From Methanothrix sp. (GTDB lineage: Archaea > Halobacteriota > Methanosarcinia > Methanotrichales > Methanotrichaceae), in contig JAPKYA010000028.1 in the NCBI GenBank assembly GCA_026394565.1, positions 1 to 55,166 of the forward strand: a stretch of 55,166 nt of DNA. The letters are read 5' to 3'. This document shows positions 14,569-23,860 of the stretch, piece by piece. The position numbers were made by a program, and so were the translations under genes. Each line of letters starts with the position of its first letter. The stretch's first letter is position 1. The notes beneath the pieces are model-generated. The model saw only the letters and a program-made list of their open reading frames with translations. It ran no database searches and had not been told where the DNA came from.

Positions 14569-15033
14569 TTACAAAATCAGAATCTTGCCATGCTTGTCGA
14601 TCTTTCCCTCAGAGATCCTGGTGGAGCTTATGCGGACAAGATCCTGAGCAAGCTGATACTCAATCACCGATATTTGCAGCGGCTTTAGGTTTTTCTTTAC
14701 CCTCAGTCGGTTGATCTTCTCAGCCATGGGCATGGTTTCCGGAGAGACGACAATAAAATCAAAGTCTTCATAGATGGAGGAGCCGCATTGATCGTCGATC
14801 TTTATGATGTTGGCATGCTTGATGCCAAAGCATCTCAGGACGATCGCCCGCAAATTCTTCTCCCTTACCTCAAAACTCCGTACGGCTCTGGTTCTGCTCT
14901 CTCTGGCCATATCGTCGGAGGTGAGACCAATTACTACCTCGCCCTCTCCCCCCAACTCAAAGGCACGCCTCAGCAAGGAGATATGCCCATCATGAATGGG
15001 ATCGAAGGTGCCTCCTACTGCAACTCTGGCCAT
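14569..15033 (-). CDS. coaD: Phosphopantetheine adenylyltransferase, archaeal type
   Basis: A 154-residue nucleotidyltransferase converting 4'-phosphopantetheine and ATP to dephospho-CoA, the penultimate CoA step. The N-terminal ATP-binding motif is GGTFDPIHDGHISLLRRAFE (HxGH) and the ISSTRI motif near residue 138 replaces the bacterial ISSTxxR. It belongs to the archaeal PPAT class (COG1019). It is on the same strand as ribL, with about 53 bases between. The archaeal subtype explains the low similarity to bacterial CoaD. Confidence 0.92.
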   Translation of the reverse strand: MARVAVGGTFDPIHDGHISLLRRAFELGGEGEVVIGLTSDDMARESRTRAVRSFEVREKNLRAIVLRCFGIKHANIIKIDDQCGSSIYEDFDFIVVSPETMPMAEKINRLRVKKNLKPLQISVIEYQLAQDLVRISSTRISEGKIDKHGKILIL

Positions 15034-15086
15034 ACAGGCCCGCTAAAGAGAGAGCCGTATAAGTACTTGACGGCATTACCGCGGGC

Positions 15087-15518
15087 TTAGATTCGCCGCC
15101 CCCGGAAGCGCTCCAGGATCTTGGCCACAATGCGACTTGATCTGCAAAGAGGGCAGGGCTCATGCTCCTCGATACGCACAATCCTGGGATGCAGACCGCG
15201 GCGAAACAGTTCCGCCTGCAAAGCCTCCTCATCAAAATGCTGATCATAGCCCAGCGTGATTATGTCCGGTTTGAGCTGCTCAACCGTCCGGAAGATATCC
15301 TTCTCTTCTCCCAGCACGGCTCTGTCCACCACTTTGAGGGACTCTACCATTCTCAGCCTCTGCTCCTCAGGCAGGATGGGCTTGGGCTTGTGGCGCACAT
15401 TCACATCCCTGGCCACAATTACCACCAGCTCGTCACCTAACGCTCTGGAGTGCTCCAGATAGAGGACGTGGCCGGGATGGAGAAGGTCAAAGGTGCCTGT
15501 TGCGACTACCAGCGTCAA
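15087..15518 (-). CDS. ribL: FAD synthetase RibL
   Basis: A 143-residue nucleotidyltransferase: ATGTFDLLHPGHVLYLEHSR (HxGH) and RDVNVRHKPKPILPEEQRLRMVESL. The C-terminal CPLCRSSRIV cysteine pair is typical of archaeal RibL, which adenylates FMN to FAD. A start at TTG (complement of 15516-15518) overlaps the stop of the JAMM gene, so the genes are translationally coupled. A glycerol-3-phosphate cytidylyltransferase is the nearest alternative; the Cys pair favours RibL. Confidence 0.88.
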   Translation of the reverse strand: MTLVVATGTFDLLHPGHVLYLEHSRALGDELVVIVARDVNVRHKPKPILPEEQRLRMVESLKVVDRAVLGEEKDIFRTVEQLKPDIITLGYDQHFDEEALQAELFRRGLHPRIVRIEEHEPCPLCRSSRIVAKILERFRGRRI

Positions 15519-15943
15519 GGCCTGTCCTCTTTGAACTCATCATCAAAGCCGTCGTCTTTGAACTCCACATCTAAAATAGCCAGATCGCGCCGCCTTCCCG
15601 CGCCATCATAGCAGGCGAAGCTTTGCTCGTCGAAGGGCGGGCCGACAATGATGTTATAGTCCCCGGTGCGAGAGAAAAAGATTATGTCGGGTTCGGAAGG
15701 CCTGAGATCGCCGGAAGGATGGCTATGCGCTGAGCCCGCCACGGCCATGTTGGGCAGCATGTAGAGCCGAACCAGAGCGCTCATCCGGGAACTTTCAGTG
15801 CCGGGCAGGATGAGAACCTCGGTGATGATCTCCTTATCAACCTGAAGCAGCCCTGCGAACTCCGTCGGCAGAGAGGAACGGGAGGCCTCCAAGATGAATC
15901 GCAGCGTATCGCGGGCAATGCCGCGCACCTTTCTCGCCCTCAT
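15515..15943 (-). CDS. JAMM/MPN-domain metalloprotease (Mov34 family)
   Basis: A 142-residue protein with a complete JAMM zinc site: Glu in TEFAGLLQ, then SAHSHPSGDLRPSEPDIIFF (HxH...S...D). Archaeal and bacterial members cleave isopeptide or small-modifier linkages (SAMP/ThiS-like). The ribosome-binding site gagggg lies just before the ATG. It sits between birA and ribL, but the context gives no direct substrate. Confidence 0.88.
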   Translation of the reverse strand: MRARKVRGIARDTLRFILEASRSSLPTEFAGLLQVDKEIITEVLILPGTESSRMSALVRLYMLPNMAVAGSAHSHPSGDLRPSEPDIIFFSRTGDYNIIVGPPFDEQSFACYDGAGRRRDLAILDVEFKDDGFDDEFKEDRP

Positions 15944-15950
15944 GTTCCCC

Positions 15951-16913
15951 TCACAACGCCTCCGCTTCCAGGGGACGCAGATGAATGCAGTCTCCAGCCA
16001 ATACCCGTTTCAGCTCATCCCCCACCCGGAGGAGAAGGGCGCCGTCCTCTGCCAGATCCACTGCCTGGCCTACCTGATCGCCTGCTGGGGAAGTGATGCG
16101 CACCTGCCTCTTCAGGGTGAGCGAGCGGCTGCGCCATTCCTCATAGATCTCTTTGCTTTCCATCTTCTCGTAGGCGGCCTCGATATCCTCAAGAATCCTG
16201 CAGATCAGAACGCATCTGTCGATGTCGTGGCCCAGCTCTGCCGCCAGAGAGGTAGTTCTCCACTCGGCAGGAAAGCCGGACGGATCATTATTGGCATTAA
16301 GGCCCAGTCCCACCACGACGTAATCCAGTCGGTCCACCTGCGCGCCCACTTCCATGAGAATGCCGCAGATCTTTAGCTCCCTGATCAAGAGGTCGTTTGG
16401 CCATTTGATGCCCGCTTCCAGGCCCAGGGAGGAGATGGCTTTGCAGAGAGCCACGGCGACGGCCATGTTTATCCGGTAGACATGATTCAGCGGCATTTCC
16501 GGCTTTAGAATTAAGCTCATCCAGATTCCGCCGGGAGGCGAAGCCCAGGGTCGGGAGAGCCTGCCCCTGCCTTGTGTCTGAGTCTCGGCCAGGATGACGG
16601 TGCCGCTTTGGCAGTCCCGGGCCAGGGAGAGGGCAGCCGCATTGGTGGAGCTGACCTTTGCAGATATGTGCATATCTCTTCCCAGCCACTTGGTTTTCAG
16701 GCCGCTAAAGATCTGGTCCGCATCGAGAAGGTCTGGCTTTTTGACCAATCGGTAGCCCTTCCTGGTAGAGGCGGAGATCTCATATCCTCTCTTGCGAAGA
16801 GTCTGAATCTGCTTCCAGACGGCGGCGCGGGAGATGGCCAGCCTTTTGGCCATCACCTCGCCCGACACCCACTCTTCCGAGATCAAGAATGAGAGGATAT
16901 CAAGAGTTGCCAA
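15951..16913 (-). CDS. birA: Biotin--protein ligase, bifunctional BirA
   Basis: A 320-residue protein. It has an N-terminal winged helix (WVSGEVMAKRLAISRAAVWKQI, residues about 14-35), then a catalytic domain with the biotinyl-AMP loop TQGRGRLSRPWASPPGGIW, the KWPNDLL motif, and a small C-terminal SH3-like domain. It attaches biotin to carboxylase carrier proteins and may repress biotin genes. It starts with TTG, with gaggag about 12 bases upstream and 2 bases after the pycA stop. That links it to its likely target enzyme, pyruvate carboxylase. Confidence 0.95.
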   Translation of the reverse strand: MATLDILSFLISEEWVSGEVMAKRLAISRAAVWKQIQTLRKRGYEISASTRKGYRLVKKPDLLDADQIFSGLKTKWLGRDMHISAKVSSTNAAALSLARDCQSGTVILAETQTQGRGRLSRPWASPPGGIWMSLILKPEMPLNHVYRINMAVAVALCKAISSLGLEAGIKWPNDLLIRELKICGILMEVGAQVDRLDYVVVGLGLNANNDPSGFPAEWRTTSLAAELGHDIDRCVLICRILEDIEAAYEKMESKEIYEEWRSRSLTLKRQVRITSPAGDQVGQAVDLAEDGALLLRVGDELKRVLAGDCIHLRPLEAEAL

Positions 16914-16915
16914 CT

Positions 16916-18400
16916 TCAGCTCTTCTCCTCGACCTTGTTCTGGCTGAGGTAGGAGCCGACGGCAGCGGAGATGGCTGCGATCTGGCGGTTGTCCGCACCT
17001 AAGGCTGAAGCCAGCGACATTCCTTTCTCATAATCCTTTACGGCCACGATCTTGACTGCCTCGATTATGTTCTCATCTTTAATGAAATGGGTGTTTATGT
17101 CTCCGCTGCGGAATCTCTGATTTCTTAGCACTGCTTTGTGAAATATCAGATTGGTTTTAACTCCCACAATGATGTACTCGAAGAGGGCGCGCTCCATTCT
17201 GGCAATGGCCTCTTTGCGGTCTTTGCCGTGGGCCACCAGCTTGGAGATCAAAGAATCGTAGTAGGGCGGGATGACGTAGCCGGTATAAACTCCGCTGTCC
17301 ACTCTTATGCCCGGACCGCCCGGGCTTCGGTAGCGCTTAATCCTTCCCGGACAGGGGGCAAAATCATTGAGGGGATCCTCAGCATTGATGCGGCACTCGA
17401 TAGCCCAGCCGTTTATCTTCATGTCACTCTGGTCGTAACCCAGGGGATAGCCTGCCGCCACCATGATCTGCTCTTTGGCCAGGTCTACGCCCGTTACCAT
17501 CTCAGTGATGGGGTGCTCCACCTGCAGGCGGGTGTTCATCTCCAGGAAGTAGAAATCGCCGCGGGAGTACATGAACTCCACTGTGCCGGCGCTGGCATAG
17601 CCGATGGCCTTGGCGGCTTTAACCGCTATGGAGCCCATCCTCTGGCGCAGCTCCTCGGTCATGACCGGCGAAGGGGACTCCTCGATCAGCTTCTGATGGC
17701 GGCGCTGGATGGAGCACTCCCGGTCGGAGACATAGATGGTCTTTCCATAATTGTCGGCCAGGATCTGAAACTCGATGTGCCGGGGCTCGGTCAGGTACTT
17801 TTCGATGTAGATGGTGTCGTCGCCGAAGGCGCTTCTGGCCACGGACTGAGACGAGATGAGGGCGGGCATGAGCTCCTCGCGACTCTGCACGATCTTCATG
17901 CCGATTCCCCCGCCTCCTGCAGCCGGCTTGAGGATAATTGGGTAGCCTATGCACTCGGCGATCTCAGCAGCTATATCCGGATCGCTGATGCCCTCTTCGA
18001 TGCCGGGCACAATGGGGACGCCGGCATCTTTCATGGTCTGGCGGGCAGTGATCTTGGAGCCCATGGCATCGATGGCCGAGGACGGCGGGCCAATGAAGAC
18101 GATGCCGTTCTCCACGCAGGCGGAGGCGAAATGGGTATTCTCGGAGAGGAAGCCGTAGCCGGGATGGATGGCCTGAGCTCCGGTCTCAAGAGCGGCTTTG
18201 ATGATGTTGTCTATCTTCAGGTAGCTCTGGCGGGAGGGTGCCGGCCCGATGAAGACGGCCTCGTCTGCGTATTTGGCGAAAAGGGCATTTTTATCCGCTT
18301 CGGAGTAGACGGCCACAGTCGAGATGCCCAGCTCCCGGCAGGCGCGCATCACCCGGATGGCGATCTCTCCCCGGTTGGCGATCAGGATCTTGTTGAACAT
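16916..18400 (-). CDS. pycA: Pyruvate carboxylase subunit A (biotin carboxylase)
   Basis: A 494-residue ATP-grasp biotin carboxylase starting [20 protein letters not shown]. It shows the Gly-rich ATP loop [14 protein letters not shown], the motif REPRHIEFQ-type TEPRHIEFQ, and [13 protein letters not shown]. In methanogens it works with the biotinylated PycB subunit to make oxaloacetate for biosynthesis. pycB is not in the window. The start at 18400 is chosen because the family begins here and aggg precedes the ATG. The first gene of the pycA-birA pair. Confidence 0.95.
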   Translation of the reverse strand: MFNKILIANRGEIAIRVMRACRELGISTVAVYSEADKNALFAKYADEAVFIGPAPSRQSYLKIDNIIKAALETGAQAIHPGYGFLSENTHFASACVENGIVFIGPPSSAIDAMGSKITARQTMKDAGVPIVPGIEEGISDPDIAAEIAECIGYPIILKPAAGGGGIGMKIVQSREELMPALISSQSVARSAFGDDTIYIEKYLTEPRHIEFQILADNYGKTIYVSDRECSIQRRHQKLIEESPSPVMTEELRQRMGSIAVKAAKAIGYASAGTVEFMYSRGDFYFLEMNTRLQVEHPITEMVTGVDLAKEQIMVAAGYPLGYDQSDMKINGWAIECRINAEDPLNDFAPCPGRIKRYRSPGGPGIRVDSGVYTGYVIPPYYDSLISKLVAHGKDRKEAIARMERALFEYIIVGVKTNLIFHKAVLRNQRFRSGDINTHFIKDENIIEAVKIVAVKDYEKGMSLASALGADNRQIAAISAAVGSYLSQNKVEEKS

Positions 18401-18526
18401 CCCCTGGTGAAAAGCGCTGCCAAGGTAAAACCTTTTTGGCGTGGCTGGGGTGATCCTATGTGATAATAGTAAGCAAAGCATTATATCGATAGCGCCAAAT
18501 ATTTTATGGAAAAGGGGGAAAACAAA

Positions 18527-18769
18527 ATGGTCCATGTAAACTTAACTGCGGCAATGGGTGTGCTTGTGATTCTTACCGGAATCGCTCTGGTCGGGGTGCA
18601 GGTAATGGAGAGTCGAGGCGGAGATATGCAGGGCGAAAGCTTCAAGCTCATAGGGGCGGAGGCGGGGGCCACCAAGTTTCAGGTGGAGACGGCCTTTCCG
18701 GGAGTTCCCATGATCGCTCTGGGCATGATCCTGCTAGTTGCGGGAGCTTTTCTATCAGGCAGATCCTGA
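18527..18769 (+). CDS. Small two-helix membrane protein
   Basis: An 80-residue protein [20 protein letters not shown]... with two hydrophobic helices (about residues 8-27 and 58-77) separated by a polar loop rich in Gly and Glu. A purine-rich aaaggggga ribosome-binding site precedes the chosen ATG. It is divergent from pycA; the roughly 125-base gap probably holds both promoters. I do not recognise the family. Confidence 0.65.
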   Translation: MVHVNLTAAMGVLVILTGIALVGVQVMESRGGDMQGESFKLIGAEAGATKFQVETAFPGVPMIALGMILLVAGAFLSGRS

Positions 18770-18832
18770 TTGCTCTTTTCGTCAAATCCCATGCATTTGG
18801 CAAAACCAGGGTAAAGCAAAAGCTAAAAATGC

Positions 18833-19282
18833 ATGAGACCCAAATTTCGCAGCATGAAGCCCAGGGATTTATCACAGGACGAGTGCACGAGTCTTCTTTC
18901 TGCAGCCAGATACGGCCGGCTGGGACTGGCTAAGGACAATCAGCCTTATGTTGTTCCCATGTCTTATGTCTACGAAGACGGCAAGATCTACCTTCACTCC
19001 CGCGGGATGGGAAAGAAGGTAGAGTATGCCATTGAGAATTCCAGGGTGTGCTTTCAGATAGATGTTTTAGAAAAGGAGCGCTGGTCGAGCGTCCTCGCTC
19101 TTGGCATCAGCCGGCTGTCGGATAGCGTGGAGGCCAAACAGAAGATGTTTGATGCCTTCACCAAAAAGGGCCAGGGCGGGCATGCCGGCAAGAAGTTCTC
19201 CCGCGAGGAGCTGGAGAGGATGCCCATGACCGTCTGGGAGATTGAGATTGAGGAAATGACAGGCAGAGAGGGCGTCTGGTAA
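18833..19282 (+). CDS. FMN-binding split-barrel protein (pyridoxamine 5'-phosphate oxidase family)
   Basis: A 149-residue protein with MKPRDLSQDECTSLLSAARYGRLGLAKDNQPYVVPMSYVYEDGKIYLHS, the start of a PNPOx-like flavin barrel, and GKKVEYAIENSRVCFQID. It resembles the NimA/Pyridox_ox_2 group, which includes nitroimidazole reductases and general flavin reductases. A later ATG at 18854 (MKPRDL) fits the family start equally well. Substrate is unknown. Confidence 0.85.
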   Translation: MRPKFRSMKPRDLSQDECTSLLSAARYGRLGLAKDNQPYVVPMSYVYEDGKIYLHSRGMGKKVEYAIENSRVCFQIDVLEKERWSSVLALGISRLSDSVEAKQKMFDAFTKKGQGGHAGKKFSREELERMPMTVWEIEIEEMTGREGVW

Positions 19283-19305
19283 GGCGTCGGTCGGTCTGAG
19301 GTAGA

Positions 19306-20955
19306 ATGCCCCCCGCAGTGAAGTGGACGGAGAAGTACCGGCCCGATACTCTCAAACAGGTTTTAGGAAACGGTAAGGCCATTGAGGAGCTGCGCGCCTG
19401 GGCGGCCTCCTGGGAGAAGGGCGCGCCCATCACCGGTGCCGTCATCCTCTACGGACCGGCGGGAACGGGCAAGACCTCCGCAGCTCTGGCCTTGGCGCGC
19501 GAATTTGACTGGGACTACATCGAGATGAATGCCAGCGATGCGCGCACGGCTGGCATGATTCAGAAGATTGCCGGGCCGGCCTCACGCTCCATGACCTTCT
19601 CAGGCAAGCCGCGACTGGTCATTTTAGATGAGGCGGACAATTTGCACGGCACTGCCGACCGGGGCGGGGCGGCGGCCATGCTGCGTCTGGTCAGAGAGAC
19701 CAGTCAGCCCGTTCTCCTCATTGCCAATGAATATTACGATATGGAAAAGCCTCTGCGGGATGCGGCCAAGGGCATACAGTTCCGATCCGTGCGCTCCACC
19801 ACCATCGCCCAGGCTCTGCGGGAGATCTGCCGGGCGGAGGGGGTGGACTGCGATCCTGATGCCCTGATGATGATCGCGGAGCGGGCAGGCGGGGACATGC
19901 GCTCCGGCGTGAACGATCTGCAGGCCGCAGCCCAGGGTCAGGCGAAACTGAAGCTGGAGGATGTGGCCACGGGGGAGCGGGACGTAAAATCGTCCATCTT
20001 CAAGGTTTTGGAAGTCATTTTCAAAGGCAATAGCGCTCAAGAGGCTTTGCAGGCGTCTTATGCTCTGGATGAGAGCCCGGAGGACCTCATCAACTGGGTG
20101 GACGAGAACCTGCCCCTTGCTTACGCGGGCGAGGATCTCTGGCAGGGTTATGAGCGGTTGGCGCGGGCGGATGTTTTCCTGGGCCGCGTCCGCATAAGGC
20201 AGAACTACGGCTTGTGGCGCTATGCCAGTTTTCTCATGACGGGCGGGGTGCAGGCCGCCAAGACGCAGCGCAGGCACGGCTATGTTGCTTTCCGGCCTCC
20301 CAGTCGGTGGCGGCGCATGGGCCAGACCAAAAAGGCGCGCAACGTTCGTGACTCGGCGGCGAAGAAGATCGGCCGCCATTGCCACGTCTCTGCGGCATTC
20401 GTTCGGGCCGAGCTGATGGGCTTTGTGGGCCTCCTCTTGGCCGACAAAAAGAGGGCCGTCTCCCTGGCGGCGGAGCTGGAGCTGGAAACAGAAGAGATCG
20501 CGCTTCTTTTAGGCAGCACAACCACTACCAAGAAGGTGCAGAGCATCTTCGATGAGGCGATGAATATCCGGGCGGCAGAGGAGTTCGAGGATATCGAACT
20601 GGGCTGGCACGGCACAGGCACGGCGCAGCAGCCGCTCGGGGGAACACCGCTGGCGCGTGCTGCGTCGGCGCAGGTGGACGCGGGCGCTGTGCAGGTGGGC
20701 GTGGAAGTGACTGAGGCTGTACGAGCCAGCGCCGAAAAGGCAAGCGCAGTGGAAGCGGAGCCGACCGCGGCAGAGGCTGTGCCGCCGGTCGGGCCCCTGC
20801 CTGAGACAACGGTTGCCGGAGGGTCGGAGGCGACCACCGCCAAGCCCGAGGGCCGTAAGAGGGGCGGGCCGAAGAAGGCGGAGAGCGAGGGGAAGGCGGA
20901 GAAGAAGACCCCACAGGCGACGGGAAAAAGGCAGAAGTCGCTGTTTGACTTTTAG
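19306..20955 (+). CDS. rfcL: Replication factor C large subunit
   Basis: A 549-residue clamp-loader subunit: N-terminal RFC box WTEKYRPDTLKQVLGN, Walker A YGPAGTGKTSAALALA, Walker B VILDEADNLHG, and sensor I ANEYYDMEKPL. A helical collar follows (about 235-440), then an Ala/Glu/Lys-rich linker and a C-terminal PIP box KRQKSLFDF that binds PCNA. gaggtag precedes the ATG. The low-complexity linker is long but typical of archaeal RfcL. It loads PCNA together with RfcS, which is not in this window. Confidence 0.97.
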   Translation: MPPAVKWTEKYRPDTLKQVLGNGKAIEELRAWAASWEKGAPITGAVILYGPAGTGKTSAALALAREFDWDYIEMNASDARTAGMIQKIAGPASRSMTFSGKPRLVILDEADNLHGTADRGGAAAMLRLVRETSQPVLLIANEYYDMEKPLRDAAKGIQFRSVRSTTIAQALREICRAEGVDCDPDALMMIAERAGGDMRSGVNDLQAAAQGQAKLKLEDVATGERDVKSSIFKVLEVIFKGNSAQEALQASYALDESPEDLINWVDENLPLAYAGEDLWQGYERLARADVFLGRVRIRQNYGLWRYASFLMTGGVQAAKTQRRHGYVAFRPPSRWRRMGQTKKARNVRDSAAKKIGRHCHVSAAFVRAELMGFVGLLLADKKRAVSLAAELELETEEIALLLGSTTTTKKVQSIFDEAMNIRAAEEFEDIELGWHGTGTAQQPLGGTPLARAASAQVDAGAVQVGVEVTEAVRASAEKASAVEAEPTAAEAVPPVGPLPETTVAGGSEATTAKPEGRKRGGPKKAESEGKAEKKTPQATGKRQKSLFDF

Positions 20956-21029
20956 ATTTTCTACATCCCATTTTGGTCGGTCAGGGATACAAAACCTTTT
21001 TGTGGATAGATTGTGAATAAGTTAAATCG

Positions 21030-21398
21030 ATGGGCTCAAAACTGACCGATAAGATGGTCATATCATTTGCACTGTTGATTTTGGTATTCACTATGGGCTC
21101 ATTTGCTGTTGATAATAATACTAATAATAATATTTCTCAATCACAATTCAATGTAGAAAGCATAATTCCCGTAAACGAATCCCAGATATCAACAAATAAT
21201 ATTTCTGTAAATCCTGAGCCAATTTCCTGGGACATATTCAAAGGATTGGATATCTCTTCAATTCTATCCAATGGTGCGAATTTGCTTACGATCTTAGTGA
21301 TTTTGACCGGCTTTTTTCTTTGGTTAATTAGAAATAAAATAATTAGAATTTTTAAGCCGAAATGTATTTTAGAAAAAAAACGGGGAAGAAATCGATAA
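21030..21398 (+). CDS. Small exported/membrane protein upstream of the STAND ATPase
   Basis: A 122-residue protein with an N-terminal signal-like helix (MVISFALLILVFTMGSF, about residues 9-25), an Asn/Ser-rich extracellular segment, and a second membrane helix (LLTILVILTGFFLWLI, about 87-102) followed by a basic cytosolic tail. It is AT-rich relative to rfcL. It lies 43 bases upstream of the STAND ATPase on the same strand, so the two may form a unit. No family recognised. Confidence 0.6.
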   Translation: MGSKLTDKMVISFALLILVFTMGSFAVDNNTNNNISQSQFNVESIIPVNESQISTNNISVNPEPISWDIFKGLDISSILSNGANLLTILVILTGFFLWLIRNKIIRIFKPKCILEKKRGRNR

Positions 21399-21441
21399 CA
21401 TACTATATTATGAGAAGGAAGCTCCGGGAAAAATATTAAAA

Positions 21442-22902
21442 ATGCATCCATCCAATCCGAACTTCACTGGGCGCGAAAAATTTCTGGATGAGCTTCATCA
21501 ATCCTTGGAGCAAGCCGTTTCCGGCCAGAAGAAGATTTTCGCTCTGGTTGGCAATGGTGGAATGGGAAAAACTCAGATCGCATTGCAGCATGCCCATAGA
21601 CCCGAAAACAATTTCAAGTACGTCTGGTGGCTGCGCTCAGAAGAGCCCACAACGCTTCTTGATGACTATGTTGGAATTGCGGAGGACCTCAAGCTGCCCG
21701 GATGGGACTTGAGGGATACCGAGCAGACAGTAAAATCTGTGAAGCGCTGGCTGGAAGGAGAGTGCAGCTCCAACTGGCTGCTCGTATTTGACAATGCCCA
21801 AAAGCCAGATGATCTTATGAGATATCTCCCCGTAGCGGGCCGGGGCCAGGCAATAATTACCTCCCGATTATCGGTCTGGGACGGCATGGCTAAAACTCTG
21901 GAGGTGGGCGTCTTTCAGAGAGATGGAAAACAGGATGAATCAGTCGAGTTCCTTCTCAAGAGAACCGGGCAAAATGATAGAAAAGGGGCGGCCAATCTCG
22001 CCCGAGAGCTGGGGGACCTGCCCCTGGCTTTGGAGCAGGCCGGGGCCTACATCAAGGAGACCGGGATCTCATTCCAAGACTATCTAAACCGATTCAAGAA
22101 AGACAGGAAGAAGTTGCTAGGGCACAGCAAGCCCCTGAATTATCCTGACACTGTCGCCACCACCTGGGAGATCTCTTTTCAAGCGGTGCAAAAAGAACAG
22201 TCAGTCGCAGGAGATTTCCTCAATCTATGTGCATTTTTAGCACCGGACGCCATTCCGAGATGGATGTTGGAAGAAGGAGCAAAACTCCTGCCACAGCCTC
22301 TTGCCTCCTGCGTGCAGAATGCCGTTGAACTCGACGAATGCATTGCGTTTTTGAAAAGGTATTCTCTGATCAATGTGGCAGAAAGTCTGATCTCAGTGCA
22401 CAGGCTGGTGCAGGCGGTTGTTCAGGATAGATTGAGCGACGAAGAGCAAAGGATGTGGGCAGAATCTGCATTGAAGCTGGTGAATGAAGCATTCTCCTTC
22501 GGTCAATTTGATCAGGAAACCTGGGAGAAGTGCTCAAGGCTGTCCTCTCACGCTTTTCATGCATCTGAGCATGCTCAAAGGCTAGAAGTCTCATCTCAAG
22601 AAACCGCAAATCTACTGACTAATCTTGGAAATTATCTGCATAATCGAATGGAGCTTGCATCAGCCAGGTCTGTACTTGAGAGGGCTCTCGCAATCGACGA
22701 GAAGGCCCTCGGGCCGGAGCATACCAGCGTGGCCACAATTGCCAACAACCTGGGCTTGGTGCTGAAAGATCTGGGCGATCTGGAGGGCGCAAAAAGCTGC
22801 TTCGAGAGGGCTCTGAAGATCTTTGAAATGCGCCTGGGAAAAGATCATCCTAACGCAGTTTTGGTAAGAAACAACCTGTTGTCGCTACAAGAAAAGACCT
22901 AA
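21442..22902 (+). CDS. STAND (NB-ARC-like) ATPase with C-terminal TPRs
   Basis: A 486-residue protein. It opens with PNFTGREKFLDEL, the typical entry to STAND ATPase modules. Walker A is LVGNGGMGKTQIA (residues about 36-48), Walker B WLLVFDNAQ (about 112), the sensor-like AIITSRLSVW, and the GxP motif GDLPLALEQAGAY. A winged-helix region leads to two tetratricopeptide units near the C-terminus (ATIANNLGLVLKDLGDLEGA). No N-terminal effector (TIR, protease, nuclease) is fused; the adjacent membrane protein could serve that part. STAND proteins include antiviral sensors and regulators; which applies is undetermined. Confidence 0.85.
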   Translation: MHPSNPNFTGREKFLDELHQSLEQAVSGQKKIFALVGNGGMGKTQIALQHAHRPENNFKYVWWLRSEEPTTLLDDYVGIAEDLKLPGWDLRDTEQTVKSVKRWLEGECSSNWLLVFDNAQKPDDLMRYLPVAGRGQAIITSRLSVWDGMAKTLEVGVFQRDGKQDESVEFLLKRTGQNDRKGAANLARELGDLPLALEQAGAYIKETGISFQDYLNRFKKDRKKLLGHSKPLNYPDTVATTWEISFQAVQKEQSVAGDFLNLCAFLAPDAIPRWMLEEGAKLLPQPLASCVQNAVELDECIAFLKRYSLINVAESLISVHRLVQAVVQDRLSDEEQRMWAESALKLVNEAFSFGQFDQETWEKCSRLSSHAFHASEHAQRLEVSSQETANLLTNLGNYLHNRMELASARSVLERALAIDEKALGPEHTSVATIANNLGLVLKDLGDLEGAKSCFERALKIFEMRLGKDHPNAVLVRNNLLSLQEKT

Positions 22903-22906
22903 TGGA

Positions 22907-23228
22907 GAATCTTCGAGGACTTCATCCAGGGCCTGATCTTCCGCTTCGATGCCGTCGAGCCTCTGGGCGATCTGGCCGCCAAAGACGCCGTCTTTCGCAT
23001 CCATAACGACATGCGCCTCGCCAAAAACCTGGCCACCCTACAAGAGCCACTTCTCAGCCGTGCTCGCTCCCGGCGGCAGGCACTCCCTGCGGCTGCCCTA
23101 CTACATCCACATCATGCCCGGGGGCTCATTTCTGGCAGGCGGCGTGCATATGCCAACATCCGCAGATCTGCAGGCCATCCGTGCCGCCGTTCGCCTGGCG
23201 ATCCCGGCGCGATCCTCGCCGTCCTAAC
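22907..23228 (+). pseudogene. DUF2461 gene fragment, copy A
   Basis: Five bases after the STAND stop, the sequence encodes the middle of a DUF2461 protein (FEDFIQGLIFRFDAVEPLGD, then RIHNDMRLAKN). It then shifts frame to YKSHFSAVLAPGGRHS and HIMPGGSFLAGGVHMP. The N-terminus is absent and the frame is broken once. The segment is nearly identical to 24635-24945. Confidence 0.82.
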
Positions 23229-23550
23229 GTCTCCCCGGCCTCAAACCTTTTGACCTGAAAATGCTTCTAATCCTCCGTTTTTGATAGGCAGATATTTTAT
23301 CGAACAGAGGATGGTCCGGCTTTACCCTGAGCAGCGTTATTGAGATGACAAAGGCCTCAGGATTTATCCCATCCAACAAACAGATTATGCCGCCCTCATC
23401 GCCTGAATCGAATACCTTTGTTATCATTAATTCCGTGTCAGCAGTAATATCTTTTCCGTTTTGGGAAAGATAGCTGCCTAAATCTTTTGTCGGATAAACG
23501 GGAATGGGCAATTGGAGTTCCATCTCTTCAATTAGTTTCGTATTTCCCAC
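23224..23550 (-). CDS. Uncharacterised 108-residue protein
   Basis: A GTG-started frame (with an internal ATG at codon 10) encoding a soluble protein with MELQLPIPVYPTKDLGSYL, GGIICLLDGINPEAFVISITLLRVK and a basic C-terminus (QKRRIRSIFRSKGLRPGRR). It is convergent with the DUF2461 fragment. The C-terminal half recurs in the decayed copy at 24940-25115. I do not recognise the family. Confidence 0.5.
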   Translation of the reverse strand: MGNTKLIEEMELQLPIPVYPTKDLGSYLSQNGKDITADTELMITKVFDSGDEGGIICLLDGINPEAFVISITLLRVKPDHPLFDKISAYQKRRIRSIFRSKGLRPGRR

Positions 23551-23608
23551 CTCTATTTGTGATATTTATTTTATTTTTAATGATCTATTCTTACACACGA
23601 TCTTGACC

Positions 23609-23857
23609 CTACGCCTCTTTGATTATTCTGTCTATCTCGGCCTTCCTTTGAGGATTCAAGGACACATGCCTGCCGTAACCGGTCGGCTTTTCCAGTAGCA
23701 GACCTTCTTTTACCAAATCGTCAGCTATATCTTTCACGCTGCCGCGAAGATCTTTCGGGAACCCTCTCGGAAGATCATCAAAGGCAGTATGACTATTGCC
23801 CCAATTATCACGTCTACGAAGCTTCTTTAAGAGCGCCGCCTTTATTTTAAAACGCAA
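23609..23857 (-). CDS. Small winged-helix protein
   Basis: An 82-residue basic protein from a TTG start: RFKIKAALLKKLRRRDNWGN, then LRGSVKDIADDLVKEGLLLEKPTGYGRHVSLNP. The pattern of helices followed by a beta-wing (GRHVSLNP) fits a MarR/ArsR-like winged helix without a sensor domain. An ATG-started version would translate through a GC-rich hairpin repeat, so the TTG is preferred. It is possibly a regulator of the local accessory genes. Confidence 0.55.
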   Translation of the reverse strand: MRFKIKAALLKKLRRRDNWGNSHTAFDDLPRGFPKDLRGSVKDIADDLVKEGLLLEKPTGYGRHVSLNPQRKAEIDRIIKEA

Positions 23858-23860
23858 TAC

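Noticed and set aside
14356-14688. 110-codon plus-strand frame antisense to the end of coaD
   Set aside because: Much of it lies opposite the conserved coaD C-terminus; the protein has no family features.
17138-18463. 441-codon plus-strand frame antisense to pycA
   Set aside because: It is a long open frame produced by the codon bias of pycA; its His/Asp/Gly-rich product matches no family.
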